Positions 34,941-44,686 of a DNA stretch of 64,000 nt are shown here, in pieces. Source of the stretch: Pseudolactococcus piscium. Its GTDB lineage: Bacteria; Bacillota; Bacilli; Lactobacillales; Streptococcaceae. How positions within the stretch are numbered: the first letter of the stretch is position 1; every line of letters starts with the position of its first letter. The translations under genes and the position numbers were made by a program. The notes below the pieces were generated by a model. That model worked only from the letters and a program-made list of their open reading frames with translations. It had not been told where the DNA came from and searched no databases. The stretch spans positions 29,030-93,029 of the forward strand of contig NZ_JXJW01000008.1 in the NCBI RefSeq assembly GCF_002441695.1, in the 5' to 3' direction.

Positions 34941-34949
34941 ATTTTACCA
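34941..34949 (-). promoter_or_regulatory. Extended -10 promoter 6 nt before the thioesterase start
   Basis: The minus strand reads TGGTAAAAT, then GAAGGT, then ATG. It directly follows the T-run of the lysozyme terminator, as at lspA. Confidence 0.55.
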
Positions 34950-34972
34950 AAAAAACGCCCTGAATTGGCGTT
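34950..34972 (-). terminator. Terminator of the GH25 gene
   Basis: Stem AACGCC/GGCGTT (34954-34959 with 34967-34972), extended by A-T pairs and followed by seven T residues on the minus strand. Confidence 0.8.
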
Positions 34973-34982
34973 TTAATATCGG

Positions 34983-35801
34983 CTATTTCATTAACCTGCC
35001 GTTATTGAAAATTTTATTGTATTCAGCTAAGGTGCTGACACGATTGAAGTCTAAGTCTCCTGCAAAGCCATTTAAACGACCACGACTTGTGTATTGGTGC
35101 AGATCATAATTGATGGTTGTCACTGGTGAGGTGTCCCAATAGCCCGTGTCGCCACCATAGTGAGCTAACCAAGTACTATCATAAGGACTCACATCAATGT
35201 TATTTGCTGTCACAAACCAATCCTGGGTATAAATCCCTATATTTTTAGCACCGCGCTTGACTAATTGCTTTCTAAACGCTTCGATACCTTGATTAAATCC
35301 CGTCTTCATCGTCACTTCTTCAACATCAAGCCACCAAAACGTCGGCTTGTACTTAGCAGCACGTTCATAAAATTTGTCAGCTTCTTGGCGCATTTCATCA
35401 TCAGACTTCCCATTAACATAAGCATAGACCGCTACAGGGACATTACGTTTCTGAAATTCTGTGATGTGTGAGGCCATGGCCTTATCTTGCCCATTTTTAT
35501 AGGCAGCATTGTTGGTCTTTTTCATGCTGATCCCATGCTGGACCCGCACAATAACACCATTTACTTGACCTGCAAGTTGATCATAATCTATATCAACTGG
35601 TAATTGCCAGCCTGAAATATCAATAATTGGTCTTGTGATATCAACACCATGATCGAGGCTAACTTTTTTGATAGGTGGTTTGATAACTTCTTTTTTGGTT
35701 TTTGTAATATTTAAGCTGACAAACAGCAGTATAAAACCAGCTAGAAAAAAGAGTGTTATCAAAATCCCTAATGATTTTAAACGCTTCCTCATTATATTCA
35801 T
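34983..35801 (-). CDS. Membrane-anchored GH25 muramidase (lysozyme)
   Basis: 272 aa. An N-terminal membrane segment (about 10-30) is followed by a GH25 lysozyme domain, which cleaves the MurNAc-GlcNAc bond of peptidoglycan. Family residues are seen in PIIDISGWQ (catalytic Asp), VIVRVQHG, WLDVEEV (catalytic Glu), IGIYTQDWF, WLAHYG and the DLHQYTSRG strand. Probably a cell-wall remodelling enzyme acting outside the membrane. The ATG at 35801 has no ribosome site; TGTTATAAT ends 6 nt before it. A second ATG at M4 is also possible. It lies 19 nt after hemW. Confidence 0.9.
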   Translation of the reverse strand: MNIMRKRLKSLGILITLFFLAGFILLFVSLNITKTKKEVIKPPIKKVSLDHGVDITRPIIDISGWQLPVDIDYDQLAGQVNGVIVRVQHGISMKKTNNAAYKNGQDKAMASHITEFQKRNVPVAVYAYVNGKSDDEMRQEADKFYERAAKYKPTFWWLDVEEVTMKTGFNQGIEAFRKQLVKRGAKNIGIYTQDWFVTANNIDVSPYDSTWLAHYGGDTGYWDTSPVTTINYDLHQYTSRGRLNGFAGDLDFNRVSTLAEYNKIFNNGRLMK

Positions 35802-35807
35802 TAATTA

Positions 35808-35816
35808 ATTATAACA
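35808..35816 (-). promoter_or_regulatory. Extended -10 promoter 6 nt before the GH25 start
   Basis: The minus strand reads TGTTATAAT, then TAATTA, then ATG, in the 19-nt gap behind hemW. The predicted start coincides with the ATG. Confidence 0.5.
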
Positions 35817-35820
35817 AAAA

Positions 35821-36972
35821 TTAGGCGAGGTCGTCTAGTAAAAACGCCTCAAAGACATCATTACCCAGCATCAACCCTTGACGCGTCATAAAAATTGTCT
35901 CTTCATTTCTAGATAAAAGGTGTTTCTCGATTAACTTTGCGACTGTCTCGCCATAAATTGCATCAAAATCTTGATTAAATTTTCGGTTAAAGGCAACAGT
36001 ATTCACACCAGATTTCTTTCTTAACCCTAAAAAAAGTTCCTCTTCCATCTGCTCTTTAATCGTTAATGCCTCTTGAACAGCTCGTTTATCATCATTTTCT
36101 AGATAATGATGTATCGGCACGTGATTTTTATAACGTATACCTGAAACATAGCCACTGGCACCTGCACCAAAACCATAGTATTCAGCATTGTCCCAATACA
36201 TGAGATTATGAGCACTCTCAAACCCCTTTTTACCAAAGTTTGAAATCTCATAATGATCATAACCAGCAGTTTCTAAACTGTCAATGATATAGTTATACAT
36301 CTCAAAATCTGAGTCATCACTTGGTAGATCTAGTTTGCCACGTCGCATCTTATTCATAAAAATTGTATGATTTTCCAGAATAAGTGAATATAGGGCAACG
36401 TGTGGCAAATCAAGACTGAGTAATGTCGCAACATCTTTTTTGACATCAGCCATGGTCTGCCCTGGAAGCGCATAGATTAAATCAATCGTGATATTATCAA
36501 ACCCTGCTGCCTTAAGCTTAGCAATATTATCGAAAACATCTTGGGCTGTATGACTCCGACCAATTTTTTTAAGAAGTTTATCATTAAATGTCTGTACACC
36601 TAAAGAAACGCGATTAACGTGATGTTTTTTAAGGACTGCTATCTTGTCATCACTCAAATCTCCAGGATTCGCTTCAACAGTAAACTCTTTTAACTGGTTT
36701 AAGTCTAAGTGACGTGTGATACCTGATAGGAGTGTATCCAATTGTCTAGCTGTTAAAGCCGTCGGTGTGCCCCCACCTATATAGATCGTCTTAAGCGCCG
36801 CTATATCTTGCGCATCAAACTCAGCTAAAAGGGTTGTCAAATAGGCATCGACAGGTTGATTTTGAATATAAACTTTTGCAAAATCACAGTAGTAACAAAT
36901 CTGTGTGCAAAATGGAATATGGATATAGGCCGATGTCGGCTTTTTGTCATTATTTTTCAATTTTTTTCTCAA
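35821..36972 (-). CDS. hemW: HemW-type radical SAM protein
   Basis: 383 aa related to oxygen-independent coproporphyrinogen III oxidase. The radical SAM cluster motif CTQICYYC is near residue 22. IGGGTPTAL, TVEANPGDL, VSLGVQTFN and the HemN C-terminal domain (with ALTIKEQMEEELFLGLR) follow. Lactococcal HemW has been described as a heme chaperone rather than an oxidase. The start codon is TTG and no clear ribosome site precedes it, so the start is uncertain by a few codons. Confidence 0.88.
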   Translation of the reverse strand: MRKKLKNNDKKPTSAYIHIPFCTQICYYCDFAKVYIQNQPVDAYLTTLLAEFDAQDIAALKTIYIGGGTPTALTARQLDTLLSGITRHLDLNQLKEFTVEANPGDLSDDKIAVLKKHHVNRVSLGVQTFNDKLLKKIGRSHTAQDVFDNIAKLKAAGFDNITIDLIYALPGQTMADVKKDVATLLSLDLPHVALYSLILENHTIFMNKMRRGKLDLPSDDSDFEMYNYIIDSLETAGYDHYEISNFGKKGFESAHNLMYWDNAEYYGFGAGASGYVSGIRYKNHVPIHHYLENDDKRAVQEALTIKEQMEEELFLGLRKKSGVNTVAFNRKFNQDFDAIYGETVAKLIEKHLLSRNEETIFMTRQGLMLGNDVFEAFLLDDLA

Positions 36973-37166
36973 ATTCTACTTGATTGTGTCCGATTTATCT
37001 CATGTGCAAGGTTTAAAAAGGTGTGTCAGTGATCAGAGAGGATAGGCCTGAAAATAGGAAAACCGCCATCTAAAAAAGAGACGGAATAGCTCATATTATC
37101 ATCGGTCTTAAGCACACCTATTCTGCTAACTTATCCTAGCTCCTAAAGACCTAACATCGCACACAT

Positions 37167-38063
37167 TTAGAAATCACGAGCTATTTTCTCATCATCATCC
37201 ATTTGGGTGATGAGTGCATCAACACTATCAAATTTAATCATCCCGCGAATAAATTTTAGGAAGTAAACTGTGACAGTCTCACCATAAATTTCATCATGAA
37301 AATCAAAAATGTTAACTTCTAGTGTCTTATTTTTCCCACCAAAGGTATCATTGTAGCCGATAGATGCCATCCCTCGATACTGTTTGTCGCCAACTGCTAT
37401 ATCAACAACATAGACGCCAATTAAGGGCAGATATTGCATACTCTTTGATTCGATGTTTGCTGTTGGATAGCCAATCGTGCGCCCACGTGCTTCACCATGT
37501 ACGACCAAACCGCTGATTTCATAGTTGTAGCCTAGTAGGCGATTAGCAAGCGAGACATCGCCATCGATAATCGCCTGTCTAATCCGACTAGATGAAATTT
37601 TCTCTCCCATATCAGTCAATTCACTTACTTGATAAGCATCATATTCTGATAGCTGGGCAAGACTACCATGATCAGATCCAAATTGATAATCAAAGCCAAT
37701 CACGACAGCTGATATGGCTAACTTTTTGAGATACTTTTCTATAAAATCATGGCTCGTTAACTTAGCAAAGTGGCTAGTAAAGTCTGTAAAATAGAGAAAA
37801 TCTACCCCATTTTCTTCAAAAAGCTGGTTTCTTTTTTCTTTTGAGGTTAACTGTTTTAACAAATTCTCATTGAATTTTTCAAATACCAGGATTGGACTTT
37901 CAGGGAAGGTAAGTACAGAGATCGTTGCTTTCTTCTCTTCAGCTAACTCACGTGCCCTATCAAATAAGGTTTGATGACCACGATGTAAGCCATCAAAATA
38001 CCCCAAAACGAGAATTGTTGGTGCACTATCTACGTTTTGTGCGTTAAATTCAAATACTTTCAT
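37167..38063 (-). CDS. ribF: Bifunctional riboflavin kinase/FAD synthetase
   Basis: 298-aa enzyme making FMN and FAD from riboflavin. The N-terminal adenylyltransferase domain shows [12 protein letters not shown] and SSSRIRQAI. The C-terminal kinase domain shows [12 protein letters not shown] and the [10 protein letters not shown] strand. Overlaps truB by 4 bp; the truB-ribF pair is common in bacteria. Last gene of pcrA-DUF2130-truB-ribF. It would supply FAD for the ApbE flavin transferase and the photolyase encoded nearby. Confidence 0.95.
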   Translation of the reverse strand: MKVFEFNAQNVDSAPTILVLGYFDGLHRGHQTLFDRARELAEEKKATISVLTFPESPILVFEKFNENLLKQLTSKEKRNQLFEENGVDFLYFTDFTSHFAKLTSHDFIEKYLKKLAISAVVIGFDYQFGSDHGSLAQLSEYDAYQVSELTDMGEKISSSRIRQAIIDGDVSLANRLLGYNYEISGLVVHGEARGRTIGYPTANIESKSMQYLPLIGVYVVDIAVGDKQYRGMASIGYNDTFGGKNKTLEVNIFDFHDEIYGETVTVYFLKFIRGMIKFDSVDALITQMDDDEKIARDF

Positions 38064-38956
38064 ATCATCACTTTCTTAGGTTTATAAAGCTCGCCATCCC
38101 GTTTTTGCAAGATCGCGATCAACCGATCTTCTTGAAACCCTGCAACAATATCAGCATCCGATGTCAATGTCACAAATCTACCAAAGCTAATTTCTTTAAC
38201 TTGTTCTGCAGTAAGTAGCACTTTTTCTAAATCAGATACACCATACTCAATCGGTAAAAATGCTTCTGATAAGCGATCTTCTGCTTTCAGCTGCTCGATT
38301 TCTGACAGCTTGAAGGCATCTGCTATGTTTAAGCCTGCTGATGCAGTCCGTTGCAAATAAGACATATGGCTTGCATAGCCAAGTTTAGCCCCTAAATCAA
38401 CGGCTAGCGTTCTCACATAAGTGCCTTTGCTGCAAACCACTCTAAAGTTAAATCTAAGGAGTTGCTTATCTTGATCAAACTCTAGATCAGACGTTCTGAC
38501 AAATTCTGTCAGCGTAACCTGTCTTTCTGGTCTTTCGACTGTCTCACCAGCACGGGCATATTCATAGAGTTTACGGCCATTCACTTTGACTGCCGAATAC
38601 ATGGGTGGTATTTGTGTGATCTCACCGACAAATCCAGCCATAGCAAGATCAATATCAGCTTCACTAGGTACCTGTGTCACAGGCGTACGCTCGACCACCT
38701 CACCACTGGCATCTTCTGTCTCAGTAGAAAAGCCTAGTGTGACTTGACCTTCATATACTTTTCCAGCTTCTGTCATGAATTCGACAACACGTGTACCCTT
38801 TCCGACAGCAATCGGTAAGACGCCTGTCACATCCGGATCTAGTGTCCCACCATGACCAATTTTCTTAGTCTGCAATATTTTTCGTAGCTTAAAGACAACG
38901 TCATGACTGGTCATGCCCGCTTCTTTATATATCGCTAAAATACCATTATATGTCAT
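38060..38956 (-). CDS. truB: tRNA pseudouridine(55) synthase
   Basis: 298-aa enzyme converting U55 of tRNAs to pseudouridine. The N-terminal motif [17 protein letters not shown], the catalytic Asp in [14 protein letters not shown], the [11 protein letters not shown] segment and [14 protein letters not shown] are all intact. The start overlaps the DUF2130 gene by 11 bp and the end overlaps ribF by 4 bp. Confidence 0.96.
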   Translation of the reverse strand: MTYNGILAIYKEAGMTSHDVVFKLRKILQTKKIGHGGTLDPDVTGVLPIAVGKGTRVVEFMTEAGKVYEGQVTLGFSTETEDASGEVVERTPVTQVPSEADIDLAMAGFVGEITQIPPMYSAVKVNGRKLYEYARAGETVERPERQVTLTEFVRTSDLEFDQDKQLLRFNFRVVCSKGTYVRTLAVDLGAKLGYASHMSYLQRTASAGLNIADAFKLSEIEQLKAEDRLSEAFLPIEYGVSDLEKVLLTAEQVKEISFGRFVTLTSDADIVAGFQEDRLIAILQKRDGELYKPKKVMI

Positions 38957-40337
38957 CTATTTTTCTTTTCTCAGAGTTTAAATTGGCAAATTTTTCTGCC
39001 ATCGTTGGATTCTTCTTGGTTAATTTTTTGACGGATACATCTTCTAGTTTATTATTGGCTAAACGCAGTTGATTCTCACTTGTTAGGAGCGCTTTTTTCA
39101 CTTCTTCCATCCGCTTGATAGACTTATCAATCTCATCGATTGCCTTAGCGAAATTCTTACTGGCAGATGTATAGTTCTTTGCAAAACCTGTTTTGAATAG
39201 ATCAAGATCATCTTCAAAGGTCGTGATATCGATATTTTGTTCGCGAATTAAGGCAATTTCTTGCTTATAAGCGAGTGAATTCATGGCCGCATTACGTAAC
39301 AAGCCGATTAATTGGATAAAGAAATTTGGCCGTACCACATACATTTTAGCATAGTCATGCGAAACATCTACAATGCCAGTATTGAAATAATCATTATCAG
39401 CCTCAAGCATGGTCACTAAAACAGCATATTCACATGTCTTTTCACGCCTATCTTTGTCTAATTCTTTATAAAAATCGCGATTTTTATGTTTGGTTGCGGT
39501 CTCATCACCTTCGTTTTTCATCTCAAACATGATCGAGATAATCTCGTTACCAAAGTCATCCATTTCACGATAAACAAAGTCACCCTTGCTACCTGTTCTG
39601 GCATCGTTATCTTTTTCAAAATAGGCATTAGGGAACATGGTCGCCCGCACTTTGTTAAACTCATTTTCAGCAAAGTTCTCTAAGCTTTCACCAATCGCCT
39701 TAGTTGACTGTTGGGCCTTGAAATTTTTATAAAAGGCAACTTCATCATTTTTAGCTTTTAGCAGTATCTCATATTCATTTTTAACTGAATTTTGTTTGAG
39801 CGCTTGTTCTTTTTCTGCAAGTAGCAATTGATTTTGAACCGCATCACGTTCTTTGGCAACCTCAGTTAAGGCTTTTTCACTATCAGATATTGTCTGTTGT
39901 AAGGCTAACTCATTTTGAGCGGCAAGTTGGGCAAGCTGGGCCTTTAAGTCAGAAAGTTCATGCTGTAAGGCTGCTTTGGTTTGTTCCTCAACTAGTTTGA
40001 TCTCAACAGTCTTAGCTTGTTCTAAACTATCACGTGCTTGCTGTGCCTTTTCAAGTTCAGTTTTTAAACCTAGTAACTCAGTTTGGCTACTTGCCTTTGT
40101 CTGTTCTTCAACTAATTTTAGCTCGGTGACTTTCGAGACTTCTAGCGTTTTTAACTGGTGTTCTAACTCAGCCAATTTTGCCTCTGATTGGACTGCCATC
40201 ATGGCTTTTTCTTTTTCGAGTTGGGCATGAATTTCCTGCTCAAACTCTTGCGTTCTGACTTGTGCTAAAATATCTGAAAATCCTGATTCATCAACTGTAA
40301 ACACTTCCCCACAATGCGGGCATTTGATTTGATTCAT
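38946..40337 (-). CDS. DUF2130 coiled-coil protein with N-terminal CxxC
   Basis: 463 aa. It begins with a CPHCGEVF half zinc-ribbon, then a coiled coil of about 180 residues rich in Glu, Gln, Lys and Leu. Two internal repeats around [12 protein letters not shown] are visible. The DUF2130 domain follows ([51 protein letters not shown]) with a second coiled coil at the C-terminus. The domain resembles a nuclease-like fold, but activity is not established. AGGAGA precedes the ATG. It is 27 nt after pcrA. Confidence 0.85.
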   Translation of the reverse strand: MNQIKCPHCGEVFTVDESGFSDILAQVRTQEFEQEIHAQLEKEKAMMAVQSEAKLAELEHQLKTLEVSKVTELKLVEEQTKASSQTELLGLKTELEKAQQARDSLEQAKTVEIKLVEEQTKAALQHELSDLKAQLAQLAAQNELALQQTISDSEKALTEVAKERDAVQNQLLLAEKEQALKQNSVKNEYEILLKAKNDEVAFYKNFKAQQSTKAIGESLENFAENEFNKVRATMFPNAYFEKDNDARTGSKGDFVYREMDDFGNEIISIMFEMKNEGDETATKHKNRDFYKELDKDRREKTCEYAVLVTMLEADNDYFNTGIVDVSHDYAKMYVVRPNFFIQLIGLLRNAAMNSLAYKQEIALIREQNIDITTFEDDLDLFKTGFAKNYTSASKNFAKAIDEIDKSIKRMEEVKKALLTSENQLRLANNKLEDVSVKKLTKKNPTMAEKFANLNSEKRKIDDI

Positions 40338-40364
40338 GAGTTCTCCTATTTGGGTCTGAAAGGC

Positions 40365-42638
40365 CTATTTTTCAAGCTTAGTAATCGGTGCCATTTGTGC
40401 CAACAACCGCTTTAAGCCAACTTCTGGAAAGGCGATTTTCAGCTCCATATTTGACCCTGTTCCTGATACATCGAGGACCGTACCATCACCCCATTTTTTA
40501 TGTTGGGCGATGTCACCAATCCCCCAATCAGCTACTACCTTCGGTGTTTGACCTATAGCCTGCTTGACTGATGAGGTCGCAGATTTCCTGCCTTTGATAG
40601 CATCCGAAAGACTAACGCCTGACCCAAACTGAGATTTACCGATACTAGACTTATAGGTCGCGTTAAAGCTCGTATTTGCTTTTCTGGCTTGACCTGTGTA
40701 GGTTAACAAGCTATCGTCTATCTCGCGTAAAAATCGTGATGGTTGATTATAGCTTGTCCGACCGAAAAGCATCCGAGTGCTAGCATTTGTTAAGTAGAGA
40801 ACAGCTTCTGCTCTCGTAATCCCAACATAGGCTAGGCGGCGTTCTTCTTCGAGTTCATCCTCGTCTTCTGCCTGACGGCTAAGTGGAAAGACGCCTTCTT
40901 CCATACCAACCAAGAAGACGACTGGGAATTCTAGTCCCTTTGCCGCATGTAGCGTCATCAGAGTCACCTGAGCGGTTTCCTCATAGCTATCTGTATCCGC
41001 AACCAGGCTCAGATCGTTTAGGAAACGACTGAGTTTATCAAGACCCGTCTCATCTTCAGCAGGTGCCTCAGACTCTTTTTTATCAAAGTTTTGTGTGACT
41101 GTCAAGAATTCTTCGATATTTTCCAAGCGGTTTTGCGCTTCTAAACTCGTTGTTTGCACAGCTAAAGCCTGACGATAGCCCGTTTTATCTAGTACTGCTG
41201 CTACTAATTCAGTGATCGTAAACTGATCGACATCATCTGCTAAATTCAGCAAGACATGCGCTAAGTTAAACAGCTCTGATGCTGCTTTCCCTTTTAGTTG
41301 ACTTAAGGTCACATCACGGGATGCGTCAAGTAAAGAACTATTTTGTTGCGTCGCAAAATCCCGAAGCGTCTCAAGGGCTTTTGGTCCAACACCACGTTTT
41401 GGTTCATTGACAATTCGCTCAAAAGAGATATTATCACGACTATTTGCAATCACATTAAGGTAGGCGACAACATCTCGAATTTCTTTACGTGAATAGAACT
41501 TAGTCCCACCAACCATGGTATAAGGGATATTAGACTTCAGTAGCGCTTCTTCAATCGCCCGTGATTGGGCATTTGTCCGATATAGAACGGCAAAATCAGC
41601 ATAGCTGCGATCATGTTGGTCTTGTTCATAATTAATTTGACCCGCTACAAAATTGGCTTCTTCTCGCTCATCACCTGACCGATTATAGACTATCATCTCG
41701 CCATCAGCATTCTGAGTCCAAAGTTCTTTAGGTCGTCTATTTTTGTTATGATTGATGACCTCGTTTGCTGCTTGCAGTATCGTCTTAGTTGAGCGATAAT
41801 TCTCTTCTAATAACACAACCTTAGCTTGCGGATAATCTTTTTCAAAGTCTAAAATATTTTGCATATCAGCACCACGCCAGCCATAGATGGACTGGTCCGC
41901 ATCGCCTACCACACATAGATTTTTAAAGCGTTTAGCAAGTAACTGCACCATCTGATATTGGGCATGGTTGGTATCCTGGTACTCATCGACATGAATATAC
42001 TGAAACTTCCCTTGATAGTAAGCCAGCACATCTGGATTTTTATCGAATAACAAAATCGTATTCATGATCAAATCATCGAAATCCATCGATTCACTACGCT
42101 TTAATTCCGTTTCATAACGCTTATAGGCTTTTGCGACAATATTTGTATAGAGGTCATCAGCATTTTTCTCATAAATTTCAGCTGTGACTAGCTCATTTTT
42201 ACTATTTGAAATCGTCCCTAAAATCGTACGCTCAGTAAACTGTTTAGGATCCACATTTAGCTCTTTTAGAATACGTTTCATTAAAGTCCGTTGCTCACCA
42301 GGATCAACAATCGTAAAATTTCGATTGTAGCCGATATGGTCAGCATCTCTTCTCAGAATTCGGACACACATACTATGAAAGGTTGCAATGAGTGAATCTT
42401 GCGCACGGGGATTCAAATTAATTGCACGTTCACGCATTTCACGAGCTGCTTTGTTTGTAAAGGTTATCGCTAAAATATTCCAAGGATTAACTTCTTTTTC
42501 TTCAATCAGATAAGCAATTCTGTGTGTTAAGACACGCGTTTTACCAGACCCTGCGCCAGCCATAATCAATAATGGCCCTTCTGTCGCCTCAACCGCCTCT
42601 GCTTGTCTAGCGTTCATACCTTGTAATAATGGATTCAT
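40365..42638 (-). CDS. pcrA: UvrD/PcrA ATP-dependent DNA helicase
   Basis: 757-aa superfamily 1A 3'-5' helicase involved in repair and in clearing replication forks. Walker [14 protein letters not shown], motif Ia [11 protein letters not shown], Walker [12 protein letters not shown], motif [44 protein letters not shown] and VGITRA are all present. The C-terminal Tudor-like tail has [19 protein letters not shown] ribosome site (GGGAAAGAGAG) and an extended -10 TGCTATAAT (42672-42680) lie upstream. Start of a four-gene operon. Confidence 0.96.
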   Translation of the reverse strand: MNPLLQGMNARQAEAVEATEGPLLIMAGAGSGKTRVLTHRIAYLIEEKEVNPWNILAITFTNKAAREMRERAINLNPRAQDSLIATFHSMCVRILRRDADHIGYNRNFTIVDPGEQRTLMKRILKELNVDPKQFTERTILGTISNSKNELVTAEIYEKNADDLYTNIVAKAYKRYETELKRSESMDFDDLIMNTILLFDKNPDVLAYYQGKFQYIHVDEYQDTNHAQYQMVQLLAKRFKNLCVVGDADQSIYGWRGADMQNILDFEKDYPQAKVVLLEENYRSTKTILQAANEVINHNKNRRPKELWTQNADGEMIVYNRSGDEREEANFVAGQINYEQDQHDRSYADFAVLYRTNAQSRAIEEALLKSNIPYTMVGGTKFYSRKEIRDVVAYLNVIANSRDNISFERIVNEPKRGVGPKALETLRDFATQQNSSLLDASRDVTLSQLKGKAASELFNLAHVLLNLADDVDQFTITELVAAVLDKTGYRQALAVQTTSLEAQNRLENIEEFLTVTQNFDKKESEAPAEDETGLDKLSRFLNDLSLVADTDSYEETAQVTLMTLHAAKGLEFPVVFLVGMEEGVFPLSRQAEDEDELEEERRLAYVGITRAEAVLYLTNASTRMLFGRTSYNQPSRFLREIDDSLLTYTGQARKANTSFNATYKSSIGKSQFGSGVSLSDAIKGRKSATSSVKQAIGQTPKVVADWGIGDIAQHKKWGDGTVLDVSGTGSNMELKIAFPEVGLKRLLAQMAPITKLEK

Positions 42639-42671
42639 TTTACTCTCTTTCCCTGTTTGACTATCTTCTTA

Positions 42672-42680
42672 ATTATAGCA
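42672..42680 (-). promoter_or_regulatory. Extended -10 promoter of the pcrA operon
   Basis: TGCTATAAT on the minus strand, about 33 nt before the ATG. Confidence 0.55.
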
Positions 42681-42803
42681 TAAAAGCAGGCGTAAGTTGG
42701 CGCATTAAGCTAGTAAAAAACAGCTGTAAACTAAGCTAGTGATAGCCTAAAATCAGCTTGCTTTAAGCTATCAAACTCAGAATATTAGCCTTTAAGTCAC
42801 CAC

Positions 42804-42833
42804 AAAAAAACAATGTATCTTTTTGATACACTG
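42804..42833 (-). terminator. Terminator of gyrA-apbE-srtA
   Basis: CAGTGTATC/GATACATTG stem (one wobble pair, 5-nt loop), followed by seven T residues on the minus strand. Confidence 0.8.
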
Positions 42834-42854
42834 CTTTCATGATTATCCCTTTAT

Positions 42855-43583
42855 TTAGAAGTTTGAGAACTGATTGTAACGTGATTCAAATGCTTTTTTG
42901 ACCTGACTTTCAGCCTGATCCTCTGGAAATGATTTCAGGTAGTCTGCAAAGACAATAATCCGATTAACTGCCTCTAAATCGTCACAGGTCACCAAGGTCA
43001 ACTCTTTGACCCCTGGATGATCATCAATGACTTCCACATGATCCGGTGACATCACTTTTTTATCTCTAATTTGATACTGATAAACAGTATCTTTATCCGT
43101 CAGATAAATCATCATGCCCTTTTCAGCACGTTCAAGTGGTGTGAAAAGCAGGTTTGGTGCACCGGTTACACCAGATACATGATGGCTTGCCAAAGTATAG
43201 TTAGCTTGACCCATGACCTGATTTTCCTTCATCGTACCAGCACCATACATCAATTCACTGTTGCCAACACCACGAAATATTGGCAAATTGATGCCTAAAT
43301 CGGGCACTGCAATACCACCAATAACAGGGAGTTTCTGATTTTTCCATTGGCTTTTCATCACGTCTTCAAATGAAATCGGATTGACTTTAGCGAAATCAAA
43401 ATCACCAACACCTTTTTGGTTATTTTGCTTAATCGTCTTTTTAGAGACTTTGGTAATTTGGTATTGGTTACTTTGGTAGGCCAACATCATATTTCTAAGG
43501 CCTTTATTGAAGATCAAACCTAATCCAATAAGTAAAAGTAGCACCAAAAAGAGATTCACAAGTAGTCGTCTGATTTTCTTCAC
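42855..43583 (-). CDS. srtA: Class A sortase
   Basis: About 242 aa from the GTG at 43583, which has AAAGG 7 nt upstream; an ATG at 43598 (247 aa) lacks a ribosome site. An N-terminal membrane anchor (about 10-30) precedes the beta-barrel. Catalytic residues in the 247-aa numbering are His139 (TLASHHV), Cys205 (LVTCDD) and Arg213 (NRIIVF). It joins LPXTG-type proteins to peptidoglycan. Likely substrates in the window are the 4.4-kb adhesin (LPKTS) and the LPSTG protein at the right edge. Third gene after gyrA and apbE. Confidence 0.93.
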   Translation of the reverse strand: MKKIRRLLVNLFLVLLLLIGLGLIFNKGLRNMMLAYQSNQYQITKVSKKTIKQNNQKGVGDFDFAKVNPISFEDVMKSQWKNQKLPVIGGIAVPDLGINLPIFRGVGNSELMYGAGTMKENQVMGQANYTLASHHVSGVTGAPNLLFTPLERAEKGMMIYLTDKDTVYQYQIRDKKVMSPDHVEVIDDHPGVKELTLVTCDDLEAVNRIIVFADYLKSFPEDQAESQVKKAFESRYNQFSNF

Positions 43584-43612
43584 ATTGTTACCTTTCATCT
43601 AGTTGATTATGC

Positions 43613-44686
43613 CTATTTTAAATCAGAAAGGTTACCCAGTTTGTAGTGGGAGCTCTTATCTAACTCAAATCGATTAGCCAAATTTTTTGTGACATAGACC
43701 TTATTATCTTTATCAACAAAAATCGCTTCTATGCCTTTAGTCTTCTCAACAAATTCAAGTCCTTTTTTAGTGCCAAGCCCAAAAATTGTTGTCGATAAAG
43801 CATCCCCATCGACACCTTTTTTGCTGACCACTGTCACACTTTGGATATCATTTTCAAAAGGGTAGCCAGTTTTAGGATCTAGAATATGCGGATAAATTTT
43901 ACCATCCACTTTTAAGAATCGCTCATAAATGCCCGATGTGGCCACAGACTCATTTTCAGCATCTAATAAACCTACTTGATCTGATACTTCTTTATTGGGA
44001 TCTTTAATGCCAATCGTCCAAGGGATATTATCTCCACGATGAGAGTTGCCTATCAAAACTAAACTTGATGAGCCTAAATCAACAATCGCCGTTGTCACAC
44101 CATGATCTTTTAAATAATCTGCCATCCGGTCTGACACATAGCCTTTGGTAATCGCACCTAAGTCAAGCTTTGCCCCTTTATGCGTTAGGTAGACCGTTTG
44201 TTTTTTATCGTCAAAGGTCATCGCTTTATAAGAAACTAGAGGTATGGCACGGTCAATCTCTTCTTGACTGGGTTTTCTAGCATCATCAAAGCCGATATGC
44301 CAGAGACTTGTTAGGGCACCAATCAGCATATCAAAGCCATTTTCCTTCTCAGAATAGCTATAGGCTGACTTTAATAAGGCATAAACCTTTTTGCTTACTT
44401 TGACGGGTTTAATCCCTGCATGGTCATTTACAGCGTCTAGTTCACTACCAGATTGGTTGACTGTTGTCTTTTTATCATAGTCTTTAGCGATGTCTAATGC
44501 AGCAGCAATATCTTTTTCATGCCCTTTATCGTATGATGTGATCTTAATGTAAGTCCCCATCGTAAAGACTTCCTTGACATAAGGTTTTGACCTTAAATCC
44601 CGTTTAGGACTACCACAAGACATCAAGATTAGACTGATACCAAAAAGCAAGGCAGCTAGTCTTAGTTTTTTATTAATCTGCTTCAC
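43613..44686 (-). CDS. apbE: ApbE FAD:protein FMN transferase (lipoprotein)
   Basis: About 357 aa. It attaches FMN to Thr residues of target proteins outside the membrane. The lipobox LILMSC near the N-terminus predicts lipid anchoring. ApbE motifs include [48 protein letters not shown] and the [13 protein letters not shown] metal-binding region. The GTG at 44686 is chosen because GAGGAA lies 8 nt before it inside the gyrA tail; an upstream ATG at 44737 would overlap gyrA by 65 bp. The overlap with gyrA is 14 bp. Its target protein is not in the window. Confidence 0.92.
   Translation of the reverse strand: MKQINKKLRLAALLFGISLILMSCGSPKRDLRSKPYVKEVFTMGTYIKITSYDKGHEKDIAAALDIAKDYDKKTTVNQSGSELDAVNDHAGIKPVKVSKKVYALLKSAYSYSEKENGFDMLIGALTSLWHIGFDDARKPSQEEIDRAIPLVSYKAMTFDDKKQTVYLTHKGAKLDLGAITKGYVSDRMADYLKDHGVTTAIVDLGSSSLVLIGNSHRGDNIPWTIGIKDPNKEVSDQVGLLDAENESVATSGIYERFLKVDGKIYPHILDPKTGYPFENDIQSVTVVSKKGVDGDALSTTIFGLGTKKGLEFVEKTKGIEAIFVDKDNKVYVTKNLANRFELDKSSHYKLGNLSDLK

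Noticed and set aside
38020..38070. Considered an FMN riboswitch before ribF
   Set aside because: ribF overlaps truB by 4 bp, leaving no leader for a riboswitch.
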